Shown in pieces: positions 8,469 through 17,769 of a stretch of DNA of 64,000 nt; the first letter of the stretch is position 1, and every line of letters begins with the position of its first letter. The stretch is from CAZRQL01 sp964602415 (lineage in GTDB: Bacteria > Bacteroidota > Bacteroidia > Cytophagales > Flammeovirgaceae). The stretch spans positions 62,001-126,000 of the forward strand of contig CAZRQL010000001.1 of the NCBI GenBank assembly GCA_964602415.1, given 5' to 3'. Position numbers and translations under genes: made by a program. Below the pieces are notes generated by a model. The model had not been told where the DNA came from and ran no database searches. It saw nothing but the letters and a program-made list of their open reading frames with translations.

Positions 8469-10661
8469 ATGTATGTCTTTAGATTCTTAATGGTGCTGGT
8501 TTTGCACGCCTGTGTGTCTAAAACCTTTGCTCAACAGCAAATCATAAACCAGTTAGAGTGGGAACTTGCAGATGCCAACCACGACACCACACGTGTCAAT
8601 AAGCTCAATTTGTTGTCAAATGCATATAGACAAATAAATCCTTCTAAATCAATTGAATATGCTCAGAAAGCGGTTGGTTTGGCTCAAAAGATAAAGTTCA
8701 GACAGGGGCTTGCGTCTGCCTACCTCAATTTAGGAATCGCTTACCATACCGAAGATGAGTACGCCCCTGCCCTTAATAGCTACATAAAAGCACTTGAGCA
8801 GTGTGATTTGGCACAATTAAAAGCTACATCAAGTGCGGTTTATTCCAATATGGCCAATCTTTACTTCACCCATAGGGAGTACGCCAAAGCTCGGATATAC
8901 GCCCAAAGAGCCATTTCTGTATCTCAGCAAATAGGCAATGATGAGCAGTTGGCTCGAAGTTTGACTCTTTTGGCGGCTGTTGAGCGCAAGTTGGGGCAAG
9001 CCGAAGAGGCATTGAAAAATTACAATCGCAGTATTGATATCTACGACAAATTGGGTCAATACAGCCAAACAGCGGCTACCTTCAACAACATTGGCAATTT
9101 GTATTTAGACCAAAAAGACTACTCCAGAGCCAACGAATACTATCAAAAAGCATTGATGCTTTACAACAAATTTGCTCCCAACGAAATTTCTGCCCCCATT
9201 TATGCAAATATATCGGTAACCAATACTTGGTTGGGTAATTACATCGATGCAAAGACAAACGCATACAAGGCCTTATCGCTTTCGGGCAAGTCAAAAAATG
9301 ATAAAATACTTTCTTACGATGCTTTGAGACTATTGTTTGAAAGAATGGGTATGTACGATTCAGCGTATTTTTATTTTTCTCAATCGGCATCCATCAAAGA
9401 TAGTTTGTTTAGCATTGAAGTTGCCAACCAAATCAACCGCATCCAAACAGCCTATGACAAAAGTAGTACTGAGCGCGAAATTGAGAGGCTTAGGACAGAA
9501 AATGAGCTTAATATCCTTAGGTTGAGGCAACAGGAAGCCGAACAGCAAAAAGTAAAACTTGATGTTAGACAACAAGAAAACTATTTACTTTACTTAGAGA
9601 CTCAGAATCAACTCACCGAACAAGCCTTAGAGCGCAAAAAACTTGAAGAGGAGCAACTTAGGTTGATGACAGAGAAGCAACACCAAGCCGACATGCTCAA
9701 CAACCGTCGGTTGAGAACACTGGTTAGTGCAGCTGTTTTAATTGGATTGCTGGCGATAGTATCAGCTATTTTGCTCAATCGCGCACGCAGAAGACAAAAA
9801 CAAGCCTACGAACTTACTCTCCTACAAAAGAGAGAAATCGAATTGCAAAAAGAAGAAATCCTATCTCAGCAAAAAGCCATTGAAAAAACCAATCAAGACC
9901 TCCAGTACATCAATCATCAAGTCAGAAAAAGCATAGAGGCGGCGCAAGTTATTCAAACGGCGTTTCTACCGTCTGCGGCTCACATGAGCCGGCTTTTTGC
10001 CGAACATTTTGAGTTTTATTGTCCCAAAGATTTGGTGTCAGGAGATTTTTATTGGGCAGAGAAGTTTGAAGATTATACCTACTTAATCGCGGGGGACTGC
10101 ACGGGACACGGTGTCTCAGGGGCATTGATGTCTATGATAGGCCATGCGTTGCTTGACAAGATCATTGCTGTACAGCACATACACGAACCTACGCAAATTT
10201 TAACAGCATTAGACAATGACCTTAGAAAAGCATTGGAAGATACAGCACAGGATTCGAGTATGGATATATGTATATTAAGAATACAACCATCAGACAATCA
10301 GTCTTACCGGCTTTCTATTGCCGGTGCTAAATCTAGTATGTACTATATTGAAAATGAGCAAGTAATTAGAATAAAGGGCGATAATATCCCAATGGGCACA
10401 AGAAGAAAGGGCGAAAAATTTACCCAACACAATATTACAGTACCCAAAGGAACGGTGTGCTATATGGGCACAGATGGTTATTCCGACCAAAATAATCAGG
10501 AAAGGGTCAAATTAGGCACAAAAAAACTCAGAGAGATTTTCCTCCACATTCACAAGTGGAAAATGGATGAGCAAAAGCAGTATTTAGCTGACTTTTTGCA
10601 AGATTATATGCAAGGAGTAAGCCAAAGGGACGATATTTTGATTGTAGGGGTAAGGTTATGA
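8469..10661 (+). CDS. TPR / coiled-coil / transmembrane SpoIIE-family protein phosphatase
   Basis: A 730-residue sensor phosphatase. Order of parts: signal peptide (1-21), a block of tetratricopeptide repeats on the periplasmic side (about 40-310), a long Q/E/R-rich coiled coil (about 330-410), one membrane helix (416-437), a second coil (about 445-485) and a SpoIIE PP2C domain (about 495-730). The phosphatase has the metal-binding sites GDFYW (near residue 524), DCTGHGVSG and the final DDILIVG. Such enzymes usually dephosphorylate anti-sigma-factor antagonists, but none is encoded nearby. The gene overlaps the next by 4 nt (ATGA). The architecture implies that a periplasmic signal bound by the TPRs controls a cytoplasmic phosphatase. 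Confidence 0.88.
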   Translation: MYVFRFLMVLVLHACVSKTFAQQQIINQLEWELADANHDTTRVNKLNLLSNAYRQINPSKSIEYAQKAVGLAQKIKFRQGLASAYLNLGIAYHTEDEYAPALNSYIKALEQCDLAQLKATSSAVYSNMANLYFTHREYAKARIYAQRAISVSQQIGNDEQLARSLTLLAAVERKLGQAEEALKNYNRSIDIYDKLGQYSQTAATFNNIGNLYLDQKDYSRANEYYQKALMLYNKFAPNEISAPIYANISVTNTWLGNYIDAKTNAYKALSLSGKSKNDKILSYDALRLLFERMGMYDSAYFYFSQSASIKDSLFSIEVANQINRIQTAYDKSSTEREIERLRTENELNILRLRQQEAEQQKVKLDVRQQENYLLYLETQNQLTEQALERKKLEEEQLRLMTEKQHQADMLNNRRLRTLVSAAVLIGLLAIVSAILLNRARRRQKQAYELTLLQKREIELQKEEILSQQKAIEKTNQDLQYINHQVRKSIEAAQVIQTAFLPSAAHMSRLFAEHFEFYCPKDLVSGDFYWAEKFEDYTYLIAGDCTGHGVSGALMSMIGHALLDKIIAVQHIHEPTQILTALDNDLRKALEDTAQDSSMDICILRIQPSDNQSYRLSIAGAKSSMYYIENEQVIRIKGDNIPMGTRRKGEKFTQHNITVPKGTVCYMGTDGYSDQNNQERVKLGTKKLREIFLHIHKWKMDEQKQYLADFLQDYMQGVSQRDDILIVGVRL

Positions 10662-11335
10662 ACGAGGTAGTTGTATCATTTCCATATCCAATCTGGCAGG
10701 TATTGATTGGCCAAGATGCCGAAGCAATTTTGATGAAAGGAGACTCAGGCTTTTGGTTTTCGGCTGTGAGAAATGGGCAAGTTAATTTTCAGATTGCTCT
10801 GCCCAAATGGGCTAACCTTCTTTTTATGACCTCCGGTTATATTTTAGTAGGGTATTATCCTGACCCTCGCATTCCTGAAATCAAAGGCATACAGTGCTTC
10901 GATGTCCACAGTGGCGCGTGTATTTGGCAAAGTGAACAAGCTATCCCCACGGCTTTTTATGAGAATGGCGTTGAGGCACTCATAGAGAACAGGCCTTTTT
11001 TTCTCTCTGTACAGACGGGGCAAATTACTTCGCAACATCCTATTATCCAGCCCGACGCTTGCCAATATCCCGAATTATTTTTGCCTGAGGATACCCATTA
11101 CACAGACGTGAAGGCTTTTTTTGAAAAAAGAACAAATTTTAAAATTGAGGGCAGTATTAGTTATTTACAAACAGATGATTACCTAATAACATACAGTTCG
11201 GACGGATATTTGCTTATTGCTGACAGTCAAGGACAAAAGATTTTTTCAAAAAAATACACCAAAGGAAACTTTGTACTTAGAGAAAACCGGCTGCACATAA
11301 TACTTGAAGATAAAATTTTGTACTTTTCGCTATGA
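10658..11335 (+). CDS. Uncharacterised 225-residue protein between two SpoIIE phosphatases
   Basis: I do not recognise a characterised family. From memory it may belong to the Bacteroidota-restricted DUF4905 group, which I could not confirm. No signal peptide or membrane helix is visible. The sequence is beta-rich with short repeated strand units (KGIQCFDVHSGACIWQ, SYLQTDDYLITYSSDGYL, GQKIFSKKY) that resemble blades of a small WD/PQQ-like propeller. It overlaps both neighbours by 4 nt (10658-10661 and 11332-11335), so its product is probably made in fixed ratio with the two phosphatases. It is a plausible cytoplasmic partner or adaptor, but that is an inference from position only. Confidence 0.7.
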   Translation: MNEVVVSFPYPIWQVLIGQDAEAILMKGDSGFWFSAVRNGQVNFQIALPKWANLLFMTSGYILVGYYPDPRIPEIKGIQCFDVHSGACIWQSEQAIPTAFYENGVEALIENRPFFLSVQTGQITSQHPIIQPDACQYPELFLPEDTHYTDVKAFFEKRTNFKIEGSISYLQTDDYLITYSSDGYLLIADSQGQKIFSKKYTKGNFVLRENRLHIILEDKILYFSL

Positions 11336-14300
11336 AGCACACAGAAAAAACAGACCAACTAACTGCATTTCAGGGCAATTTTAATGTCTTTGTTTACTTT
11401 TTCTTGTTGGGTGCTTTTGTTTGGACGCTGATATGTATTTTTCTGAAAGCATATTTTTTGGCGGTATTTCCGTTGGGATATATTGCGGCGGTCGGCTTGG
11501 TTTTTATCTCGCAGAGATGGGGTACTTCTTTTCGTGCTGTACGCTTTGTTTGCACTTTGTTGAGTATTTCTTTACCGTTTGTGTTTCAATGGTTGGCAGG
11601 AGGTTATCACGCTACGGGGGTGGTGATGGTTTGGGCACTGTTGGCAGTGCTTGCCGCTGTGAGTTTTCACCAAAGCAATGAAGGCTACTTCTGGCTGTTG
11701 TTTTATCTGTTGTTGCTGGTGGGGAGTTGGATTTTTGAGCCTGATTTCAATGACCAAACCGCGAGTATTTTGGGGCAAAGTGAGGTAAGTTCATTGCTCA
11801 CACTGATAAATTTATTTTTGATTTCCGTTGCTCTTTTTATACTATCAGAGCACATTAAATCAATGTTTTTAAAAAAAATTGATCAGCTCTCAAATCTCAA
11901 CGACCGCTATAATTCCATTCTTTTGGAAAAAGAGAAAAGCCTTCAAAGGTTCTTTAATACGCAGAAAGATTTTTTTGAGGCCAATGAAGAGCTTCAGAAA
12001 ACAAAAGACCAACTTGAGCGCAGTCAAATTGAACTAAAAGTGAGTTTAGATGCCATCAATTCTACTTTGTTGGGAGGTTATCTCACAGCCGATGGTAAAA
12101 TCATAAGCGTCAATAACTGTTTTGAGAGAATAACAAAATATTCAGGTGAAGAATTGTCCGGCCACTATATCTGGGATTTTTTTGATGGAAAAGATCATTT
12201 TTTGCCTAACAAATTGTCTGAGGGGAGAATTTATACTTGCGAACAGGTTATTTTAGACAAAGACCAACATCCAATATGGATTCAATTGACATTTAATGCA
12301 ATTAGAGACCGACAAGGCCAAATTGAAAAATATATTTTTTTGGCTCAGGATATTAGCCAAGCCGAGCAGATTAGATTAGATTATGTATCTCGTTACGAAG
12401 CGGTAGAAAACTTCAATTCCGTTGCAGAGATTGATTTGAAAGGAAATATCATCGCCGTCAATGAACTGTATGCTGCTTGCCTACACTATGAGCCGGATGA
12501 ACTTATCGGGAAGCCGTACAATATAACCTTTGCTGACAAAAACACTGAGCACACATCGGAATTGATGCGGCACATATTGCTCAATGGCTACATTGTTTCA
12601 GAATCAGAAAGAAAGAGTAAAAATGGCTCTTCGGTTTGGTTTTTTTCTATTCTGAACATAGTAAAAGATAGAAAAGGACAGCCTTACAAGATTGTAGAAA
12701 TCTCACAAAATATAACCCGTAGAAAGATACTGGAGATAGAACTGACTGCTTCAAAAAAACGTATCGAAACACTTAATGACATAACCCTTGCACATTTTGA
12801 CGACCCTGTTGCTCAAATTAGGGAACTTATGGCTTTTTGTTGTCAAAGTATGGGCTTTGATACAGCGGTGCTCGGCTTTAGAATAGGCCAATCGGATTAT
12901 TTTTCGGCTCAATATGTATATTCTTCACCTCAAGATTTGATTGCCCCACATTCAAGGATTAAAGTTGGCACTTTAAAAGCAAAAGATGACTTAGAGATTT
13001 CAAATCTGCGCTTTGCTGCCGATATAGAGGATTTGGGAGATTGCGACTTTGACAGTATTAAGCCAAAAAGTTTTATCTCTTCTCAATTTAATACACCTAT
13101 CGGTGATGCACTTTTTGTCTTATTGGCTCGTGAAAATAAACCCGTGCTTTCTGATTCGGGAGTTAGCTTTTTGCTGTTGTTTATCAGATGGCTTTCTTCT
13201 GCCGCCAATGCTTCACTTTACCAAGCCGAATTGCGAAAGCTGTCTTTGGTAGCCTCTAAAACCAACAATGCAGTCATCATAACCGACAAAGACGGCTACA
13301 TAGAATGGGTAAATGACGGATTTAGCATCATCACCGGCTACAGACTCGATGAGGTAATAGGCAAGAAGCCCGGTTCCTTTTTGCAAGGAGAACTCACCAA
13401 CCCCCAAACAGTGGCAGAAATACGTCGCGGTTTGCAGATGCAAGCCCCGTTTTATTCGGAGTTGGTTAACTACCACAAACTGGGACTTCCCTACTGGATA
13501 AACCTGCAAATAACCCCTATATTTGACAAAACAGGTAACCTCGAGCGGTTTATAGCCATACAAGCCGACATAACCGAGCGCAAAAACGTGGAAGAAAGGC
13601 TAAAACAAACCAATCAGCTACTGGTTACTCAACAAGAACAACTCAAGGAAGTAAACAACGCATTAGAGTTGAAGAACAAACAGATAAACGACTCCTTGCG
13701 CTATGCTTTTAGAATTCAGCAAGCGGCTTTGGGTGAACCGGAAGAGGCAAAAGGGATTGTCTCTGAAATGATGGTTCTCTATCTTCCCCAAACGATAGTA
13801 AGCGGTGATTTTTATTGGTTTTCAAGACAAGACAACAAGTTGGTGGTGGCGGTGGTGGATTGTACAGGCCACGGCGTGCCCGGGGGCTTTATGACCATGA
13901 TGACGGCTGCTTTTTTGGAGAATATTGTCAATTCTCAAAAAATTCTCCAACCCCACCTTATACTCGAAAACTTAGATAGATTGGTCTCAAAAACACTCAA
14001 ACAGGCAGATACCAAAAACCAAGACGGGATGGACATTGGGATTCTTGTCTTTGACAAAGAAACAAATGCAGTAAACTATGCCGGAGCCAAAATAAACTTG
14101 GAGATGGTAGTGGATGGAAAACTTGAGGTTGTTGAAGCCGCCCGCAGGCATATAGGAGGAATCAATCCACAAATAAAATTTATCAGCCACCAAATCCAAG
14201 TTCAACAACCTACTTGTTTTTATATGGCTACCGATGGATACAGGGATCAGTTTGGTGGACAACCTGAACAAAAATTTGGTCTTAAAAGAGTCAGGGAACT

Positions 14301-14436
14301 TCTTGTGTCAATATCTCACCAAGATATGAATGAACAAAAACAGGTGTTGAGGCAGACTATCAAACAATGGATTGAGGATGGAAACATCAAAAAACAGATA
14401 GATGATATATTGGTAGTTGGAATTTTATTTAGATGA
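11332..14436 (+). CDS. Membrane multi-PAS/GAF SpoIIE-family phosphatase
   Basis: A 1034-residue protein. It begins with about six membrane helices (residues about 20-180), then a coiled coil (180-235), PAS 1 (about 240-350), PAS 2 (355-470), a GAF-like domain (480-630), PAS 3 (635-755), another coil and a SpoIIE PP2C domain (about 795-1034) with GDFYWF, DCTGHGVPGG and a terminal DDILVVG. PAS 3 is the best preserved (NNAVIITDKDGYIEWVNDGF, then GKKPGSFLQGE); it lacks the flavin-binding cysteine of LOV domains. The enzyme should integrate cytoplasmic or redox/ligand signals, while its neighbour at 8469 senses the periplasm. The ATGA overlaps on both sides imply coupled translation. Confidence 0.9.
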   Translation: MKHTEKTDQLTAFQGNFNVFVYFFLLGAFVWTLICIFLKAYFLAVFPLGYIAAVGLVFISQRWGTSFRAVRFVCTLLSISLPFVFQWLAGGYHATGVVMVWALLAVLAAVSFHQSNEGYFWLLFYLLLLVGSWIFEPDFNDQTASILGQSEVSSLLTLINLFLISVALFILSEHIKSMFLKKIDQLSNLNDRYNSILLEKEKSLQRFFNTQKDFFEANEELQKTKDQLERSQIELKVSLDAINSTLLGGYLTADGKIISVNNCFERITKYSGEELSGHYIWDFFDGKDHFLPNKLSEGRIYTCEQVILDKDQHPIWIQLTFNAIRDRQGQIEKYIFLAQDISQAEQIRLDYVSRYEAVENFNSVAEIDLKGNIIAVNELYAACLHYEPDELIGKPYNITFADKNTEHTSELMRHILLNGYIVSESERKSKNGSSVWFFSILNIVKDRKGQPYKIVEISQNITRRKILEIELTASKKRIETLNDITLAHFDDPVAQIRELMAFCCQSMGFDTAVLGFRIGQSDYFSAQYVYSSPQDLIAPHSRIKVGTLKAKDDLEISNLRFAADIEDLGDCDFDSIKPKSFISSQFNTPIGDALFVLLARENKPVLSDSGVSFLLLFIRWLSSAANASLYQAELRKLSLVASKTNNAVIITDKDGYIEWVNDGFSIITGYRLDEVIGKKPGSFLQGELTNPQTVAEIRRGLQMQAPFYSELVNYHKLGLPYWINLQITPIFDKTGNLERFIAIQADITERKNVEERLKQTNQLLVTQQEQLKEVNNALELKNKQINDSLRYAFRIQQAALGEPEEAKGIVSEMMVLYLPQTIVSGDFYWFSRQDNKLVVAVVDCTGHGVPGGFMTMMTAAFLENIVNSQKILQPHLILENLDRLVSKTLKQADTKNQDGMDIGILVFDKETNAVNYAGAKINLEMVVDGKLEVVEAARRHIGGINPQIKFISHQIQVQQPTCFYMATDGYRDQFGGQPEQKFGLKRVRELLVSISHQDMNEQKQVLRQTIKQWIEDGNIKKQIDDILVVGILFR

Positions 14437-15842
14437 GCATGAGATTTTTTCTGGTTTTAATGGGACTGTTTACCTTATGTACCTACCGAGTGCTTGGACA
14501 AAGCAGTTATTTTGATTATCAAATGAATGATAGGATCAATATTTACTATGATGGCTTTGACGACAACCGGAACGGTTGGGTGGCTCGATTGGAAAATCTA
14601 AAACTTGAGAGGAAGATTGAAAACGGTTGTATGGTGCTGGAGAATTGGGACACAGAAAATGGGAAGTTTTCATACATCACACAAAAGATAGATGTCTCGC
14701 GCGACTTTCAGTTGGAAACAAGGTATCAGTTTGTAAAAGGCGCAGAAAGCTACGGGATGGAATTTCAGTGGGGTAGAGATACAGAAGGCAACTACTATTC
14801 TGTCCACCTGAGCGGCAATTCACAATATTGGATTGGGAAATACGAAAAAGAAATTGGTTATGTCGCGTTTGTTCCATGGACAAAATCTACGTTGGTAAAT
14901 GGCAGAAGTTGGAACAAGATAACTGTCAGAAAAGTAAAAGACAAATACAGTGTGTTTTTGAATGAAAGTTTCATTTATAGCTTTAATTTTCAGGCCTTTT
15001 TTGGGGATAGGGTTAGTTTTTGTGTTCCCAAATCAACCACTATGCGGGTGGACTATTTGATGATAGACTATTTGCAAAAACAGTCGGTCAGTCAAAATCT
15101 TGAAGATGAGTCTTTAAAGACAAACATCCCTATTCAGCCATCTGCTTACGAACCCACCGGCAAAAGAGTGGCCTTAATTATCGGGAACAAAAACTACACA
15201 CATGTCTCACCCCTTCAAAACACCCTCAACGATGCCCAAGATATGGCGAATCTTTTGAGGAACAAAGGTTTTGAAATCATTTCTGTTTTTGATGCCAAAA
15301 CCAAGCGCGACATAAGAGAGGCTGTACTGCGCTTTAATAATTCCCTAAAAGGTCAAAAAGATGCCGTCGGTTTGTTGTATTACTCCGGCCACGGAATGCA
15401 AGTAGATGGGACAAATTACCTCATTCCCACCAATGCAGACCTGCAAATCAAAGCAGACATCGAAGACCAGTGTTTCAATGTGGATTACATGCTCAAAACC
15501 ATGGAAGAAGTAGGCAGTTCTCTCAATATAGTGATTTTGGATGCCTGTCGGAACAACCCTTTCAAAAGTTTTGACCGTTCTACCGATAGAGGCTTGAGAA
15601 TGGTAGATGCTCCCAAAGGCAGCTACATAGTCTATGCCACCAAACCCGGCTCTGTGGCTTCCGATGGCTCAGGTAGGAATGGTTTGTTTACTTCAAAATT
15701 GCTCAAGTACATGGCTCAGCCGTCCATGTCTATCGAACAAGTGTTTAAAAATGTGGCTCGCGAAGTGGCACTGGAATCTTCAGACGAGCAAAGACCTTGG
15801 ATTTCGAGCGATTTTACAGGCGAATTTTTCTTTAGTAAATAG
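14433..15842 (+). CDS. Secreted caspase-fold (peptidase C14-like) protease with N-terminal jelly-roll domain
   Basis: A 469-residue protein with a signal peptide (about 1-22, ending VLGQ). Residues about 30-215 form a beta-sandwich resembling LamG/concanavalin-type domains (YYDGFDDNRNGW, then FVKGAESYGMEFQW). Residues about 245-469 form a caspase p20-like domain: KRVALIIGNKNY, NDAQDMANLL, catalytic His320 in YYSGHGMQ and catalytic Cys372 in LDACRNNPF, so the dyad is intact. It overlaps the PAS-SpoIIE gene by 4 nt and ends the operon. The signal peptide places it in the periplasm, outside or anchored to the envelope, opposite to the phosphatase domains. Cleavage specificity cannot be read from the sequence. 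Confidence 0.88.
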   Translation: MSMRFFLVLMGLFTLCTYRVLGQSSYFDYQMNDRINIYYDGFDDNRNGWVARLENLKLERKIENGCMVLENWDTENGKFSYITQKIDVSRDFQLETRYQFVKGAESYGMEFQWGRDTEGNYYSVHLSGNSQYWIGKYEKEIGYVAFVPWTKSTLVNGRSWNKITVRKVKDKYSVFLNESFIYSFNFQAFFGDRVSFCVPKSTTMRVDYLMIDYLQKQSVSQNLEDESLKTNIPIQPSAYEPTGKRVALIIGNKNYTHVSPLQNTLNDAQDMANLLRNKGFEIISVFDAKTKRDIREAVLRFNNSLKGQKDAVGLLYYSGHGMQVDGTNYLIPTNADLQIKADIEDQCFNVDYMLKTMEEVGSSLNIVILDACRNNPFKSFDRSTDRGLRMVDAPKGSYIVYATKPGSVASDGSGRNGLFTSKLLKYMAQPSMSIEQVFKNVAREVALESSDEQRPWISSDFTGEFFFSK

Positions 15843-16833
15843 ATCCGAAAAAGCCTAATTTTCTTGTTTTTACGATTCCCAAGCCCAACAGTACAAGCCC
15901 CATTGCAGCCAAAGCCAACCAAGCCCAAGAAAATCCCAAAAACGGCGCACGAAGCCCAACAGTGGTGAGCAGCAGCCCTATACAAGCCACAAATACCCAC
16001 CATCCGATTTTGATTTCCCAAAATAAGGGCAAAGGATAGGCTGTCTTGTGGCGGAGAAAATAGCGATTTTTTTCTACCATCTTTACCCCCCAAAAATAAA
16101 GGGCGTGTATCACCAGCCAACAAGCAAAAATTGAAAAAACAGAGTCGCTAATCCAGTGATCTTTTGACATAGACCTCGAAATTGACATTAGGGTAGCCAA
16201 AAAAAACGCAAATACCCCGACCGCTATACCTACAAAACGGTGTTTGGAAGAGTTGAGCAAAACAGGGTAGGCCAAGGCCATAAACATAAAAGCTGTTGCG
16301 GTGTGCCCACTGGGGAAACTGCCGTGAAAATACCCTTTCAGCATAAAAAAATCACCCCATTCATACCACTCACTGTAAGGCAGTTTGTCGTCCCAAACGT
16401 GTCCCGGACGGGTACGCCCGAAAATCCATTTTGTCGTATGCACCAGATAAAGCGCACAACAAAGACCACAAAGAACCAAGTAGCCCAATGTGGGGCGCGT
16501 GTCTTTAAGCCACTTGTGCAGCCGAGGGCGCGCCAAAACGAAAGATATGGGAAGTTGCAGCCGTTGAATCCAGTTTTCATCTTGAATATCAACAACCTGA
16601 GAAAGCAAGTAACAAATAGCTATCCCGATAAGTAAAAAAACAGCAAAATCACCTCCCCCTATTGGCTCAAGCTCAAAAATCGAATTGGCCATAAAATCTT
16701 TGAGGGCATTGTTTCGGTTTTGGTAAAGCCATAGCGTCAGTGGGTAGTCCATATCTACCACTATCCAAAGGCTCAAAATGCCTAAAATCAAAATGATAAA
16801 AAAGAACAAATAAGCGTACTGAGAGCGAGTCAT
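15832..16833 (-). CDS. PAP2-family membrane phosphatase
   Basis: A 333-residue membrane protein with the three PAP2 signature motifs: KWIFGRTRP, PSGHTA and SRSMSKDHWISD. The conserved Lys, Arg, Ser-Gly-His, Arg, His and Asp are all present. Family members dephosphorylate lipid phosphates such as undecaprenyl pyrophosphate or phosphatidic acid, usually on the periplasmic face. An extra hydrophobic C-terminal tail (about residues 265-325, three helices) goes beyond the usual core. The 3' end overlaps the caspase gene by 11 nt, convergently. It starts 16 nt after the PorV-like gene and may be co-transcribed with it. Confidence 0.88.
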   Translation of the reverse strand: MTRSQYAYLFFFIILILGILSLWIVVDMDYPLTLWLYQNRNNALKDFMANSIFELEPIGGGDFAVFLLIGIAICYLLSQVVDIQDENWIQRLQLPISFVLARPRLHKWLKDTRPTLGYLVLCGLCCALYLVHTTKWIFGRTRPGHVWDDKLPYSEWYEWGDFFMLKGYFHGSFPSGHTATAFMFMALAYPVLLNSSKHRFVGIAVGVFAFFLATLMSISRSMSKDHWISDSVFSIFACWLVIHALYFWGVKMVEKNRYFLRHKTAYPLPLFWEIKIGWWVFVACIGLLLTTVGLRAPFLGFSWAWLALAAMGLVLLGLGIVKTRKLGFFGSIY

Positions 16834-16837
16834 GTCC

Positions 16838-16845
16838 CAAATATA
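16838..16845 (-). promoter_or_regulatory. Possible -7 element before the PAP2 gene
   Basis: On the minus strand it reads TATATTTG, matching TAnnTTTG, with four bases before the ATG at 16833. This is the same spacing as at nuoK. It lies in the gap between two same-strand genes and could be an internal start. Confidence 0.28.
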
Positions 16846-16849
16846 AGGG

Positions 16850-17689
16850 CTATTGCTCGTTTTTTTCGGACGGCTTTTTCTCTTTGAGCAAAAAGGCCAA
16901 ACAAAACTGATGTGATAGCCCCAGCAGCGGATGAGTCCCCAGTGCGTAGTCTAATTTAAAGCGGCTGGTCTGCACACCTGTACCAAAGTACCCCGAAGTA
17001 GGAAAACTCACAATCCCTGTTCTTACGAAGATGTATTTTCCGGCTTTGTATTCCAAGCCTGTGCGGATGATATGCTGTTTTTCGATGTCCTTTTCTGCAT
17101 CAAGATTGACAAAAAGTTTGTCGTTGGGTCGGAATGAAGTGCCTATTCTCAAAATAGTGGGAACACGCTCATCTTGAAAATTGGCCAGTTTACTCTGTGT
17201 GAAATTGAGTATGTAGGCTCCCAGATAGATGGTTTTGGTAAGCCTGACGATTGACCCAAAATCAAAGGTTGGCGCACTGATGCTGGGCAGGTCTTTTTGC
17301 CCTATCTGAAAGTAATTGGCTGAAACCCCCACGGCAACTCCATCGCGCTTGTATCCATAAGAGATACCCAGTTTTTGCTGGTTGTAGAGGTCTGCCCCAA
17401 ATCTGACTATGGAAACCCCCAGCCCGCTTTGGTTGCTCAGTTTACCAGCATAGTTGGCATACATGGTTGCAAAGTCTTGCAAGCCAATGTTGTAGCGGAG
17501 CATATAGCCCACCCCGAACATCCCCCGCTCCAAGCCGCCCAACCCCGCTGCGTTGTTTGCCCAGCCGTCGCTCGTCGTGGCTGTAGCCCCTCCCATACCA
17601 AAAGCCCTTGCACCTATGGGTACAAAGACCTGTGAATAAGAGTCTTCCGCAATAAGTACCAAAGCCCACAGTCCAAGTATCCTGAGCAT
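16850..17689 (-). CDS. PorV/PorQ-like outer membrane barrel protein
   Basis: About 279 residues with a signal peptide (MLRILGLWALVLIAEDSYSQ). The mature start FVPIGARAFGMGGATATTSDGW, a plug-like segment followed by NNAAGLGG, is the pattern of the PorV/PorQ/FadL-like group of Bacteroidota outer membrane proteins. The rest is amphipathic strands with aromatic girdles. I moved the start from the TTG at 17710 to the ATG at 17689, since the signal peptide then begins normally. PorV and PorQ take part in the T9SS attachment complex; whether this paralogue does so is unproven. PAP2 lies just downstream. Confidence 0.65.
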   Translation of the reverse strand: MLRILGLWALVLIAEDSYSQVFVPIGARAFGMGGATATTSDGWANNAAGLGGLERGMFGVGYMLRYNIGLQDFATMYANYAGKLSNQSGLGVSIVRFGADLYNQQKLGISYGYKRDGVAVGVSANYFQIGQKDLPSISAPTFDFGSIVRLTKTIYLGAYILNFTQSKLANFQDERVPTILRIGTSFRPNDKLFVNLDAEKDIEKQHIIRTGLEYKAGKYIFVRTGIVSFPTSGYFGTGVQTSRFKLDYALGTHPLLGLSHQFCLAFLLKEKKPSEKNEQ

Positions 17690-17769
17690 ATAAACAAAAT
17701 TTTTATGCAAGGTAAAAGCCCAAATATGACGTGCACGTTAAGCGATAGGCAAGTCTAAAATTCGTTCGG

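Noticed and set aside
13240..13600. Third PAS domain as a blue-light LOV sensor
   Set aside because: The FLQG motif is present, but the required cysteine is missing (GKKPGSFLQG).
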